Assembly: GCA_958450365.1 (NCBI GenBank)
Contig: CAUEEP010000735.1
Span: forward strand, 811,501-875,500
DNA from: Mesorhabditis belari
Lineage: Eukaryota; Nematoda; Chromadorea; Rhabditida; Rhabditidae
Direction of reading: 5' to 3'
Length of the DNA stretch: 64,000 bases
In this document: piece after piece, positions 1-12,220 of the stretch
Position numbering within the stretch: position 1 is the stretch's first letter
How the letters are laid out: each line of letters opens with the position of its first letter
Translations under genes and position numbers: made by a program
Notes under the pieces: generated by a model
What the model was told of the DNA's origin: nothing
The model's input: only the letters and a program-made list of their open reading frames with translations
Database searches by the model: none

Positions 1-245
1 GAGACAACCAAAGACCAAGTTTATTCAACTTTTCATTCGCAATAATCTCTGAACATTTCACTTTCTCTAGGAATACTTTTTCACTTCTGTTCTTGACGTT
101 GTTAAAGTTTCTGTCAATTACAGCCATTTCACATAAATGCCAAATGCAAGTGTCAGAAACAGTAGTCTTTTGCAAGGTGACTAAATTAAAAATTCAGAAA
201 ACGAAGAAAAATAAGACAAAGTATATAAAAATGAATTATTTTTAG

Positions 246-3200
246 ATACATTGCGATATCGCATCCGATCTCTTATGCTCAATACGGGAGTCGGAATGGG
301 CGAGCGATTGTAACGATTTCGATCGTTTGGGGCGTTTCGATTAGTGTCGGGTTTCCGATTTTGCTCGGAGTGAATGCGATGGTTGATGGGGTGAGTAAAG
401 ATTGAAATCTTGCTCTAGTTAAGCTATGATTTGATTTCGAAGAATCTGTCGTAGTGTTGAATAGAACCACTAGACAGTCCAGCTCAGTCCAGCTCAGTCC
501 AGCTCAGTCCAGCTCAGTCCAGCTCAGTCCAGCTCAGTCCAGCTCAGTTCGGTTGATCTTCTCAGCCTAGTTCAGTCACCTTTGAACTGAAATTGAACTG
601 TTTTAGTCTAGAATTATCTTCTCAGGTTAAATCTTGAATTAAACTAAGCTGAATTCATATAAAACCCATTAGACTGGACTTTCGACTAGTTGAACTGACT
701 GTATTGGATTTTACAAGTCTAGAAACCATTGAACCCATTAAACCAATTGAACTATACCGGTTTCGTTACCGAAATCAGGTTAAGAATGTTAGGAATTAGA
801 TGCATTAGATAAACGAACTCAATCTTGAAAGCTCTGAATAACAATCTAGGCATTTCTAACAATCTAGACTCATCCTTTCTTAGTCTTATTAAAAATATAA
901 TGAATAATATAGTACAAACAATGCACAGCACTCAACTCAAACAATAAGCAACAACAACAAGAACAAAAGCTCCCTAAACCTCTAAAATAAACCTCTAAAC
1001 TCAACTCCTAAATGTAGAGAAAAATCCATATGGATCCATATCAAAAAAAGAACCAAAGAAAGAAATAGCTGGCGGAATTGAACCCTTGACCTCCTGACTA
1101 GAATCCAGGGTTTTTATCCAGTCGGCTATTGTGGCATTGATAATTTTGGCATTGATAATACTTCTAAAAGATCCCCCAGCTCACTTGAACTAACTAACTA
1201 TCCAGTTGGCCATTGCTAAACAACTATCCAGTTCGGCTATTGCAGCATTGATAATTTTTATCTAATAGAATACTTCTAAAAGTTCCCCCAGCTCCCTTGA
1301 ACTACATTCTACCCATTTCCTTCTCTATTCCTATTTTTCGGAACTCAAAGATCGTCTCGAATTCTCAAGAATCCCAAAGTTCCTATGTTGAAGCAAACAT
1401 TGAACGATCCATCATGTTTTCTCTTTTTTCTTGGTTTCGTTTCGTCATTTGTTCACTTCCCAACTCTTTCTTTATGGTCTCTGGAGAGGTTTTGCTGAAA
1501 AAAAGTGGCCATTTTTTATAAGCCAGGACACTTAACCTCAATTTTGAAAGGAATTTGAACACAAAAAGTTGAGCAAAAAAAAAGGAAAATAGTTATATAG
1601 TATAGTATATAAGTATAGTTATATGCTATATAGTACTCAAATGTTATAAACTATAAACTATAAATGTTATAAAGTACTTAAATCCTTAAATCAAGTACTT
1701 AAATCCTTAAATTTTTGATTGATTTAAGTTTGATTCTTAAAACTGAACTTGTTTTTGTCATAAACTTGAATCCAAAGATTGAAATTGTTTCAAGATTAAT
1801 AGATTTAAAATTTCGATATCTCATTGAGCTTTTGTACCCCTCTTCGATATCTCATTGAGCTTCGATATCTCATTGAGCTTCGATATCTCATTGAGCTTCG
1901 ATATCTCATTGAGCTTCGATATCTCATTGAGCTTCGATATCTCATTGAGCTTCGATATCTCATTGAGCTTCGATATCTCATTGAGCTTCGATATCTCATT
2001 GAGCTTCGATATCTCATTGAGCTTCGATATCTCATTGAGCTTTTAAACTTTCTTTTAGGCTTTCTTTTCAACTCTTTGGCTAACTAATTCTTGTCAACTC
2101 TGGTCTAGTGCAGAGTTGATAAAGCGATAGTTCTTTTAAGACTAAACTTGCAAAAGATTCGTCAGTGAATATGTGTTTCTTGAAACTACTGGGTAGACTA
2201 AAGGAATTCACTCAAAAAAAAGCTCAAAAGACCAGCCTGGAGACATTCACTTGACAATCGCTCATGCATTTTTACGTGACCCGAGTCACACACCCAGTTT
2301 TACAAGGTTAAAGAAAAGAATTTCGTTGGGAAAGATCATTAAACAGCGTTAGGAATGTATAACGATCTTGTTCAATTACCCAAGTCCAAAGTTTCATGAT
2401 CTAAAGTCTAGATCTAGCTTGATTTCATGATCTGAAGTCTTGGCATGAGATTGGGCATGAGATTGGCTCAATTTTGGCTCAATTTTGGCTCAATTACCTA
2501 ACTCAATATTAGTTTATAACCCCTAGAGTTTATCGAAGCCGACAATAAGTTCAACAATCGTTCAACATCAATAATTGTTATTCCAATCTAAATCCGCTTG
2601 TTATCAAAAGCGTGAATTCCTAAAGATTCGAGATTTCGAGATTCCCTTTTCGCTAATCAAATCGAAACGAGGAAGTGTGCCTTCATAGACTGAATTGAAG
2701 AAAAAGACCGAAAGAAGGGATAAGAAAAGAAAGCTTGAGGAGATTCTCTCCGGAAATCTCTACTAATCCTATAAAATAGCTCCCCTAAAACACACTACGA
2801 TGAAAAAGTGTTTTGAAAGATATCTTTCGAAGAATTTGAGAGAAAACGGCTAATAAAGGAGGCTATTGTTCTAGGAAAGGAATGAGAAATTTTGATGTAA
2901 AGCGTGGGAATCGATAAAAATGGATGAATGAAGAGATTGAAGAAGTTTTATTGTACATTTATTGTCTTTAATCTCGTCTTTAATCTTCAAGCTCTTTCTC
3001 TTACTTTTCTCAAACACAGTTTGCACACATATCTCTCAAGTCTCCCAAAGTCTTCCAAAGTCTCCCAAAGTCTTCCAAGGTCTCCCAAAGTTTTCCAAAG
3101 GCTCTCAAAGTCTGCCAAAGTCTTCCAAAGTCTTCCAAATTCTCCCAAAGCCTCCCAAAGTCTACCAAAGTCTCCCAAAGCCTCCCAAAGTCTACCAAAT

Positions 3201-6200
3201 TCTCCCAAAATCTCACAAAGTCTCTCAAAGCCCCTCAAAGTCTCTCAGAGCCCCCCAAAGTCTCCCAAAGTCTGCCAAAGTCTGCCAAAGTCTCTCAAAG
3301 TCTGCCAAAGTCTTCCAAAGTCTTCCAAATTCTCCCAAAGCCTCCCAAAGTCTACCAAATTCTCCCAAAGTCTCACAAAGTCTCTCAAAAAAGCCCCCCA
3401 AAGTCTCCCAAAGTCTCCCAAAGGCTCCCAAAGTCTCTCAAAGTCAGACTTCAGAACTTCAGAAGCACACGATCTTGGTCTCATTCTCAGGATTTTAGCT
3501 GAATTACCCAATTTGAATCGCCCAAGGGCTCACTGAACGGATCTGAACGGATCTGAACTGGCCCACAAGATCTACAGCTGAGTTTTTGAATCAATTACCC
3601 AATTTTTCTAGAAAGCGTCAATTTCGATCACGCAAAGTTGATCACTACAAAACTAGAGAGCAAACGGCTTTATTTCAAAAAAACCAATTTCATTGAATAC
3701 GCACAAAATTCTCCCCAATATTTCAGCTGTTCTCTCAATTTACTCAAGCTTTTCCCATAAATAACCAGGCTAAATTGGAAATATTGTCGTCATTCTGCCC
3801 ATTTCTCTGCCTTTCTCTGTGTTTTCTTTGTCTCTTGTTCTATTTCAAACCTAAAACCCTCTTTCGTAAAGAAATCAGCCGATGAGGTCATATCTTATTG
3901 AAGAATTTCAAGATTTCGTTATGATTATAGCTTGGAATCGCTTAGCTACAGCAATAAAAAGTGAGTCATCGAAAAAGTGATTGAGAAAATTGGTAAAATG
4001 GATAATTGGGGAATGTTTTAGAATAGCTGGGGATCAACTTGAAATGCTTAGAAAGAATCTAGCTGTAAATGAACGAAACTTTCCGCTTGTTTGGCTTGGC
4101 AAGGCTTGGTTCAATTACCCAGCTCAGTTTAGAGCCACCAAAGTTCAGAACTCGATGAACTCGATGAACAGAGGCTGGATTTCTAGGGGAATTCTTGAAA
4201 TCACTAAAGCTGACTCAGCTAAGTGGGGAATTGAACAAAAATCGACCTAAAATGTGTCTAACGCTGACGTTTGTGAAGTTCAAAACTTGAAATCAAGGCA
4301 GGACTTTGGCTGAAGGCTAATTAAGCAAAAACCTTGGAGTGTTTATCAATTGGATCAGCTGTTATTTGTTAACCCTGCGATTTCTTATTTAAAAACACAT
4401 CACTAAATTCACAAAAAATGCAATCCAAGCGTAGAATGACATGCAAAACCCCGTCGATTCATTCAAATGTTATGGGGAAAAAGGAAAAATTGAGTGAAAG
4501 CTTGCCATTGAACTCTCAGAACCACGGTTCAGCTCTGAGAAAAGCTCTAAAAACGTTAAAAATTGATTCTAGAACTCCATTCTAGAACTGTGGACCTTCT
4601 TTGAACAATTGCTTATTTAAATCTCTGTTCTAAGTTCAGCTGTAGAAGGAATTTGGTCATAAAATTATGCAAATAACTGCTTTTTAAGGATTTAAACTGA
4701 AATTTAGTGTCTTTTGAGATGTACTTTGTCTTGTCACTTAAAAAAACACATTCAGTTTGCTCTCTGGATCCTGATTCAATTCAAAGAACGTCTACAGTTC
4801 TAGAGTGGAGTTCTAGAACCAATCTAATACTTTAAAAATCACATTTTCAAGTTCAATTTCAATTACTCAACTAGCTAAAGATCAAAAAAAGAAAAAAACT
4901 AACCGAATCTGCTGGTTATAGAGTTATCATTCAGTTACCATGTTACCATTCAGTTTCAAAACAAACCATGAGTCCTAGAAATCCATCAAGCTTCCACGGT
5001 CCAATTATTCAATCTATTTTTGATTCATTTACCCAGTCAAGGGTTCAATTACCCAAATTTGTCATTGAATTGCAACAAGCTTGTTTTTTTGGCATTTTCA
5101 AGAGTGACATCACTCTCAAAGCACTCCAAAAACCCCCATCTACTCACGAATTTGACCTGAACTTCAGAGAAACAAAGCAAAGAAACAAAGCTTGTGTCTG
5201 AGATTCTTTGGGATTTCTTTTCAACTCTAAAATTCTCTCAATGTGAGCCGTGGGATGGTAGGGCCCAATGGGGGTTTTGTGGCCCTATCCTCGGTGCGAT
5301 TCAATTAGACTGCCCCTTTTTCTATCACAATCCACAAAAGGTCTTCTTGTCTATTCTATCCCGGAAGCACGAGGATATTTGAAAAAAAAAGAGAATAGGG
5401 ATCTTCAACAAATTTCAATGGAAATGGGAATAGAGAAGTTTGAAGTTTGATGGAAATTTGCTGAATATAGAGAACAAAGGAGAATTCCTGATTTCTTGGG
5501 TAGTAGAAAGTAGTAAGAAACAATAAACAATAAAACAATGAGATAAAATTGATAAAGAAATAAAATTGAATGCTAAAATTGCATGAAAGTAATAGAATCT
5601 ATTAAAATTTAAGAACAAAACCTTGTTAGACTTTAAAGACTTTAAAGATATTGAAAAGAAAACTGATTGCTTTGATAAATCCCAAGACAAGACTAGTGAA
5701 AGTCTTGTTTTTTAACTTTTAAATACTTCTAAAGATGACCTAGATGACCAAGAATTACCGCAACAACGTCGTATTATTTTATAAGCCCCATTTCACTTTT
5801 TGCTTACCTGTTTTTATGGTTTTTGTGTATTTTTCTTATTCTATGGTATGATTACTAACTTTCTTATTTACTGATTACTGATTAGTATGGTTGTTGAATG
5901 GAATGGTGTTGTCAGGAATGGTGAAAGCGTCTCCACATCGACAATCGATCCTTTAGCTCAAGCGGCAGCGTGTTCAGGCGGCTGCTCAGGCGAGCGAGAT
6001 CTCAAAGCACCTGAATGTCCCTAGAAGCCTCGTTCAACGTTCAACTCACGTTATGAAACGTTATGAAACTCTGGGCACAGTTTCTGATCGATCCAGGGAT
6101 CTGATCGTCCTGAAAGAGGTGCAAAACGAACAGCGGTTACTCCGGCTGATGTCAAGAAAGTGCGCGATCGTCTAAGATTAAACCCTAACCAATCGGCTCG

Positions 6201-9200
6201 AGGAATGGCACAGAAAATCAGTCTGAAGAGAAGCTTCGTCAACAATTTAATCAAAAATCTGAATTTAATTGTTAATTTGTTACTGTTATATGTTGAATAA
6301 AGATATTGAAGTTAACTTTTCGAAACTTTTCGAGATGGGTTGCATATTTGGTTAAAAGCCAGGCCTTTTGTGTGTTGCGGTGATTCTTGGTCACCCTGTA
6401 TAGATCCTGCAGACTTTGTAGATTTCTTCTTATCAAACGCTTATCAAAATCACTTTTCAGGCTTGCGAGCTTGGCAATCCGTACTTCAATATGATCTCAT
6501 CAGTGTTCTCCTTTTTCATCCCATGTCTAGCAATGATTGGTTGGTTAGATTGATGAGAAATGATTTCAAATCATTGATTATTTTATTAAAATCTTCAATT
6601 CAGTTCTCTATACAATCATCTTCCGACGGCTGAGGCAAAGAGAGCGCGCGAGGACGTTAAGACAAGCTTCAAAGGTGGATTTAGAAGTTTCTGATCGTGT
6701 TTCTGATTCTGATTCTGTTTCAAATTCAAATCTAGCATTAGAATTACTTTCTGGTTTAGATTAGGCTTTAATTTCTCTTTAATTTCTTTATTTTACTTGA
6801 TTCTAAACTAAGATAATTAGTCAATTGACTCCTGGAACAATTTAAATCCAATTTTGAATCCATTTTAGCAGAACTTAGCTAACAGTTTTAGCCATAAATT
6901 ACTGTTTCAATTAAAAACCATTGCTTATTAGATTCTAAGTTTATTATATTTCTAAATGTTCATTTCCAGGCCGACTCAGATCACATTTCGAACGCTCTTT
7001 TGAGTCAATCGGCTCGTTTCGCTCGCCAAATGGGCACCCACTTCAAGCAGAAAGCTGATCAAATTTTGCTAGAGATCAGTTTTCAGGTAAATATTTAATT
7101 TCTGACATTTCTGACGTAGTCGGAAAGTTTTCCAGAAATAAATCCACGAATTGAATCAAAGTCAAAGTCGTGGCTGAGTCCAGAATTGGGAATTCAATTC
7201 AAATCGACCGGGAATAAGGAAATGCCCAAAAATTGTTACAGAAAACAAACAAATGCGGAGATTTCGAAAAAGTAAAGGAAAAATAATCTTTTAGACTTCT
7301 TCATATCCAACGAATTCCGATTCAAGTGACGAAGGGTCGATGACGAGTCCATCGAGTCCCGAAGACTTGGAGGTGCCTTTACCCACTCCTGAATCTCATG
7401 TGTCAATAAAAGTAAGCAAAAAAAAAGATAAACTAAACAAAAGTGTCATCAAAAACAATCAATTTGTCAATATTCTTTAAAAATTGCTTGCTCTATTGGT
7501 GAATTGGGTTGGTGAATTGAAAACTGCCGGACTTTGAACTAAAATTTCTTCAAAATAAAACCATCAATTCCTTCCAAATAGTTTCCATTATTATTGACGA
7601 CTTCTGTCCATTTTACAGACAATTTGAGGATTCCTCTTTCGTAGTAGGATTTTGGTTTGTGTGTGAGACAAGTGTGAGACTCAAAAATGGGGGACTGGAG
7701 ATGGCCCAGTTTGAGTACTTTCTTCAAAAGAAACCCATTTTGGTGTCAATACCAAAGCTGTAGAGAATCAAAAATTAGGCTTATACCCAAATTTCCAAAA
7801 AGATACACTTAGTAGTTTTGCTTTCTTATATAAGCCGGCACTCGTATAAAAATGGAAAAATGGAGGACTCGAGATGTCCGATGGCCCAGTTTGAGTACTT
7901 TCTTCAAAAGAAACCCATTTTGGGTCAATAGAAAAGTTGTAGAGAACAAAAATTAGGCTTATACCCAAATTTCCAAAAAGATACACTTAGTAGTTTTGCT
8001 TAAAATCCAAGTTTTGTTGCAAGTTTTGTGAAAATTCGTAAATTTGGCATTTCTTGAAAACCAGTTTTTGAAACGTTCTGAAAATTTGGATATAAGCTTA
8101 ATTTTTGATTCTCCACAACTTTTCCATTGACACCAAAATGGGTTTCTTTTGAAGAAAGTGCTCAAACTGTGACAGATGACAATAGCTGGCAGTTTTCAAT
8201 TCACCAATCCAATAACAAAAGAAAGAAAAGAACGATTTTTGTGAATCTTTTCAGCAAACTCGGCTTGTTTCACAAAAAAAGTGCTAAAAGAAACGTTTTT
8301 TAAAAAGAAAAATAGAAATAATATTGAGAATTGTTCTTGCAATGATTCTAAATTTAAAATTTAGTTGCCAGTTGAAGAAAAAACGAGTCTCATTCGCTGC
8401 ACGGACACAACAATCGGTTTGAGGAAATTATCGGCTCCTGAGCTGAAATCTTCTATAAAAAGTGAGTATTTTATAAATTCATTGAAAATCTTATATCTAA
8501 TCTTTTAGATTCTCCATCTCTGACTTTCAAGCAGTCACCAACTAAAGAAGAGCTGCAACGACTTCAGGAAAGTCTTCAAGAAATGCACACTCGGTATGAA
8601 TCGAGTGCCGCTTTAACATTAAGGTAGTTTTAAGCAGAAATTCAAGTTTATCAAGCAAAATTTTAGATCATTTGGTGAAGAAATCGGTGAACTTTTCCCA
8701 TTCATAGATAGCGGGAATCACAGCAGGAAAACCTCGTCAAGTCACGATGAGGCATTGCAAGTGAACAAGAAGAGGATAAGGAGATCGAGACGGGATGTGA
8801 GTTCTTTGGTTTTGGTTGGAAAAGTGGCTATGATTACCTTGTAAACGATGCTTGTAAAGGCATGATTAGCTGAAAGGTGATTACCTTGTAAAGGCTATGA
8901 TTAGCTTGTAAAGGCTATGATTACCTTGTAAAGGCTATGATTAGCTTTAGAAATTCTGGCTATTCAATGAACCTATCAATAACTGATTTTGTTTTGTTAA
9001 TTAGCCCCGAATCGCTATGGGAAAATTCTAAATCGAACTTAATTCCATCTTTATTTTATCGATAGTTTCTCGAAAATCGTTCTAAACTTTTGTGAAATCA
9101 AGGCTATCATTTTGTAGTCAAAACTCTATAATAATCTGCCAATAAACAAAAGAAAGAGCTAGTGAAGATGAATTGGTTTTAAGAGAAGAAATTTCCATGT

Positions 9201-11070
9201 CGATGGGATGGATTTTTTTAGCTTGAAGTTTATGATTAGCCTGATGAAGATCAGGCTGATGATCAGCCTGACTTAACACGTTTTGGCTGATTGTGATTAG
9301 TTGATGACCAGCCTGACTTAATACGTTTTAGCTGATTGTGATTAGCTTATGATTAGTCTGCGTTAACAATAACGCGTTTAAAAGAATTCCCTCACTATAA
9401 ACTTCAGCCTCAATTCTGAGATTCCCATTTCAGACAAGTACGGGTATTTCTCGAGCCAACGGTGGATCGATGAGAGAACATCGAACGCCGACTTTCACCA
9501 AAAATGGTGACATTACTAAAGTTCCTACGGTGAACACAGCCACTTCAACAACCCAAGATGCCATTGATGCAAATGGAATCCACAAAAATCATTTACATCC
9601 AAAGGTGGAAATCGATTTTCTTTCAAAATATCAAAATTTTAGATCCATATCCCGATGGAGAGACTCAATCTGAGCAATGGAACGAGTGGGAACTCATTGT
9701 CCGAGTGCGCCATCACGACAAAGAGAGCCTCGACCGAGATGACTTTTGGGGAGAATATGCGAAGCTACAAGAATGAGCTATGGAAGAGGTAAAGATTTAA
9801 GATTTAGCCCCGTAATTTGTTTCATTGTAAAATCCTATCATCACTTGCAAGTAGAAGCTTTTCTACCTGCAAGTTAATTGAATTCCTAGTCAAATCCAGA
9901 GTTACTTACTTACTTACTGAAGTTACTTACTTACTGAAGAAGGGGTTATGGTAATAAAAATCAAATGTATAGGTGTGGGAATTTTGATCTAATACTTTTT
10001 AATACTCAAATTCTAGAGTGACAGCTGGTTGGAAAGCTCGCCCCTCCCGTCACCTCGTCAAAAAGGCCACCAAACAGATGAAGAGAGAGCAAAAAGCGAC
10101 AGTGACTCTAGCTGTTGTGCTTGGTAAGGAAATGTTCAAATTGCTGATTCAATTACCCAATTTCAGCTGTTTTCCTTTTCTGTTGGCTTCCGTTTTTCAC
10201 GTTGCACTTAGTGAATTCCCTGTGTGCGATCAACTCGTCAAAAGGAGAGGGCTGCATTCCGAATATGGCCATGTTTTTCACCACTTGGCTTGGATAGTGA
10301 GTTTTAAAGTCGAATTGTAAAATGAAGCTGAGGAAATATCTCAAATAAAACTTTAAAATTATCAATCTATTGGGTTGGTGAATTGAAAACTGCGGGACTT
10401 TGAACTAAAATTTCTTCAACATAAAACCATCAATTCATTCCAAATAATTTCCATTATTATTGACGACTTCTGCCCATTTTACAGGCAATTTGCGGATTCC
10501 TCTTTCGTAGTAGGGTTTTGGTTTGTGTGTGAGAGAAGTGTGAGACTCAAAAATGGAGGACTGGAGATGTCAGCCCAGTTTGAGCACTTTCTTCAAAAGA
10601 AACCCATTTTGGTGTCAATAGAAAAGTTGTAGAAAATCAAAAATTAGGCTTATAGCCAAATTTCCAAAAAGATACACTTAGTAGTTTCGCTTAAAATGCA
10701 AGTTTTGTGAAAATTCGTAAATTTGGCATTTCTTGAAAACCAGTTTTTGAATCGTTCTGAAAACTTGAATATAGGCTTAATTTTTGATTCTCTACAACTT
10801 TTCCATTGACACCAAAATGGGTTTCTTTTGAAGAAAGTGCTCAAACTGTCACATATGACAATAGCCAGCAGTTTTTAATTCACCAACCCAATATTTTTGA
10901 TGATCGTATCGACATCAACATCAACAATTTTTGATCACTAACACAATAATATCAACTTTTAATTTTTCAGTGTCAACTCCTCACTGAACCCTCTCATCTA
11001 CACGGTTTTCGATCAACGTTTCCGAAACGCTTTCCGCAATATTCTTCTCTGCGGTGGTAATAAGAAATAA
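246..11070 (+). CDS. D2-like dopamine / biogenic amine receptor (GPCR), 5' end outside window
   Basis: Class A G-protein-coupled receptor for a biogenic amine at the plasma membrane; TM4 to the C-terminus lie here and the exons for TM1-3 are upstream of the window. Exons: 246-390, 6461-6539, 6604-6674, 6970-7086, 7295-7411, 8365-8461, 8509-8623, 8667-8796, 9434-9604, 9643-9788, 10017-10123, 10167-10296, 10971-11070 (1525 nt, plus two bases from the missing exon = 509 codons with stop). The first exon begins inside the DRY region (reads Y-IAISHP) and holds TM4 with its Trp; TM5 has SSVFSFFIPCLAMI; TM6 follows KREQKATVTLAVVL with FLFCWLPFF; TM7 has NSSLNPLIYTVF; the tail is short and ends CGGNKK. 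The third cytoplasmic loop is about 340 residues, Ser/Thr-rich, spread over eight exons, typical of D2-like and Gi-coupled amine receptors. Assignment to the nematode dop-2/dop-3 group is inference from TM5 and TM6; octopamine or serotonin subtypes are not excluded. Confidence 0.88.
474..548. repeat. 10-bp minisatellite
   Basis: About seven near-perfect head-to-tail copies of the decamer cagctcagtc, lying 80 bases into the large receptor intron. Similar CAGCTCA-rich text recurs elsewhere in the window without array structure. Confidence 0.95.
1068..1132 (-). pseudogene. tRNA-like fragment, possibly tRNA-Arg(TCT) derived
   Basis: On the minus strand the segment carries an A-box-like stretch (TAGCCGACTGG), an arm that can pair CCTGG with TCAGG around a loop containing TCT, and a B-box-like GGTTCAATTCC. 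The T-stem and acceptor stem pair poorly, so I read it as a tRNA pseudogene or tRNA-derived repeat. A related but shorter copy of its flank recurs near 1220-1300. Confidence 0.35.
1812..2043. repeat. 18-bp minisatellite, about 11 copies
   Basis: Tandem copies of cttcgatatctcattgag, essentially perfect from 1843 on, with one offset copy at 1812. As 18 is a multiple of three it produces long repetitive open frames on both strands; they sit inside an intron and are not genes. Confidence 0.97.
3030..3440. repeat. Degenerate 10-bp tandem repeat with higher-order copies
   Basis: About 40 variants of tctcccaaag or tcttccaaag in tandem, with a larger block repeated (3120-3200 resembles 3310-3380). 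It lies inside the receptor intron and generates spurious Lys/Ser/Pro-rich open frames. Confidence 0.95.
5741..6400 (+). mobile_element. Degenerate Tc1/mariner-type element keeping only the HTH region
   Basis: Imperfect terminal inverted repeats: gatgaccaagaattaccgc at the left, and at the right its complement within gcggtgattcttggtcaccc. Between them, across several frames, lie pieces of a paired-like HTH DNA-binding domain (EISKHLNVPRSLVQ, ETLGTVSDRSR, SARGMAQKISLKRSFVNNLI) with no catalytic domain. Frameshifts and stops make it non-functional. Other copies with the same ends are at 41414-41646 and 58646-59192. Confidence 0.75.
7504..8212. mobile_element. Mariner-derived MITE with internal duplication (intron of receptor gene)
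   Basis: Starts with the inverted-repeat end ttgggttggtgaattgaaaa and ends with its complement before TA. Read on the minus strand, the left arm retains the C-terminal coding end of a mariner transposase (KPKSYYERG, VVNNNGNYLE). This copy is about 190 bp longer than its relatives because an inner segment is present twice (7709-7822 and 7888-8000). Confidence 0.85.
8846..8945. repeat. Short tandem repeat around ggctatgattaccttgtaaa
   Basis: Four imperfect copies of a roughly 20-bp unit in an intron of the receptor gene. A related gattagc/gatcagcctgac repeat field lies at 9225-9350 in the same intron. Confidence 0.75.
10370..10891. mobile_element. Mariner-derived MITE, 522 bp, TA-flanked
   Basis: Full-length copy bounded by ttgggttggtgaattg and its complement, flanked by TA on both sides. 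Internal inverted arms (around 10581-10650 and 10765-10850) could fold into a hairpin. It sits in the last intron of the receptor gene and does not break the reading frame. Confidence 0.9.
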
Positions 11071-11501
11071 GACTTTTAAATGAATTTGCATAGAGATAGA
11101 TTTGCATATTTTGATCTGGTCAACTATTTATTTACGGGTCTTATATTTTGAAAGATTAGCCAAATTTTTATTGATCTCCGATTGCCATTTGCTGTTCATT
11201 TTTCTCATTTTATAGGGTGCTTTCCTGTCCCCCGGAGTGCCAAAAATTGTGATCTCACTGCTCTTTTTTTTCTTTTGATTTTCGCTTCAAAATTTTTCTT
11301 ATGAAAAAGTTTTTGACGATTTGATGATAATAAACTTTTTTTTTTGAGTAATTTGGAGTAAAGCAATCGAAGCATATTCACAATCAATGGAAGCAATGGT
11401 TAATGTTTTGATCTAAAGTTCAAGCTTGATAAATGGTTGAGAATCAATTTCAAAGTTTTCAAAGAACTGAAAACAATTTTGTAATAGCCTTACGTCGATT
11501 A

Positions 11502-11720
11502 TATTAGATTGGAAAGAAAGTTCGTGGAAAAAGTTTGTCTGAAATTTCATAAGAACGAATCCACCAATTCGAGATTGGTTAAATATCATCATTGAGGAAG
11601 AGCGATGCCGAATTCTTTCCCACGTTAGCCAAGCCAGCCAAGGCCAGGATAGGTCAAAGCCATTCTTTGGGGATGAAGTGAAAAGCGGGAATCTCAAGCA
11701 TCTAGAAAATCTAGAAAACA
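11502..11720 (-). mobile_element. Fragment of a second mariner lineage
   Basis: Begins with ttagattggaaagaaagttc after TA, like the end at 23384-23410 (ctacgaactttcttgccaac reversed). On the minus strand an open frame contains RIRHRSSSMMIF and KFQTNFFHEL, resembling the C-terminal end of a mariner-family transposase. Only one end is visible, so it is truncated. Confidence 0.55.
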
Positions 11721-11996
11721 AGCATCAGCTTTGTAAATAAATTTTAAACCTCAACTCTAAAGTCCGTCAAACAAAAGAGAATCAATTGCTTGCCATTTGC
11801 TGAAGTTTTTTCTACCTTTTTGCCAAAGTTTTTTCGAAGGGCCACTGGCTTTTTGACTAGACTTTGCTTTGAATATCTGTTTTGTTTGGTTTTTAGCTTG
11901 ATTGACTTAGAGATCAAAGCATAGAGATCTAGCTTTCTTTATTAGCTGGCTCACGAGTGACTGTAGCTCAGTTACATCGAAAATAATCATAAAGAG

Positions 11997-12220
11997 TTAC
12001 CATATCCTCTCTAATAGTAGTGCACCCTGAGCGTCGCCTAAATTCCTCGAAATCTCGAGAACCGCTTATCAGAACCTATCGATGTGGGGTCGGAAAATGT
12101 AGCTGACGATGAGATCTAGTGGGGGATTTGAGTGTTGAGCTTCTGGGAAAACTTTGAAACCGTAAAATCGTCATCAACTCGGCGCGGCGGGGTGCACTAC
12201 TATTAGAGAAAATACGGTAA
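11997..12220. mobile_element. MITE with ends ttaccatat...cctctaatagtag
   Basis: Terminal inverted repeats: ttaccatatcctctctaata at the left and tattagagaaaatacggtaa at the right. A closely similar copy lies at 31086-31294, including the shared core gaacctatcgatgtggggtc. No coding capacity. Confidence 0.85.

Larger units (their letters stand above)
391..6460 (+). other. 6-kb repeat-rich intron of the amine receptor gene
   Basis: The intron runs from the GTGAGT donor after the TM4 exon to the TTTTCAG acceptor before the TM5 exon; both sides are phase 0. It holds minisatellites (474-548, 1812-2043, 3030-3440), a tRNA-like fragment near 1070-1132, a local duplication around 1100-1170 and 1215-1305, and a degenerate Tc1/mariner-type element (5741-6400). 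I see no convincing separate gene. The GC-richer patch at 5240-5310 has no recognisable product. Confidence 0.8.

Noticed and set aside
474..548. Possible CRISPR array (also 1812-2043 and other arrays)
   Set aside because: The repeats are contiguous with no unique spacers, and the genome is eukaryotic.
1805..2087. Long repetitive open frames on both strands (RYLIEL / S-M-R-Y-R-S repeats)
   Set aside because: They are produced by an 18-bp minisatellite in an intron; the period is a multiple of three, so all frames stay open.
2928..3536. 202-codon Ser/Lys/Pro-rich frame
   Set aside because: It is generated by a degenerate 10-bp repeat inside the receptor intron, with similar frames open in several phases and on both strands.
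6340..6633. 97-codon frame starting MHIWLKARPF
   Set aside because: It crosses a transposon end and the TM5 exon in the wrong phase; the correct frame for TM5 is one base over.
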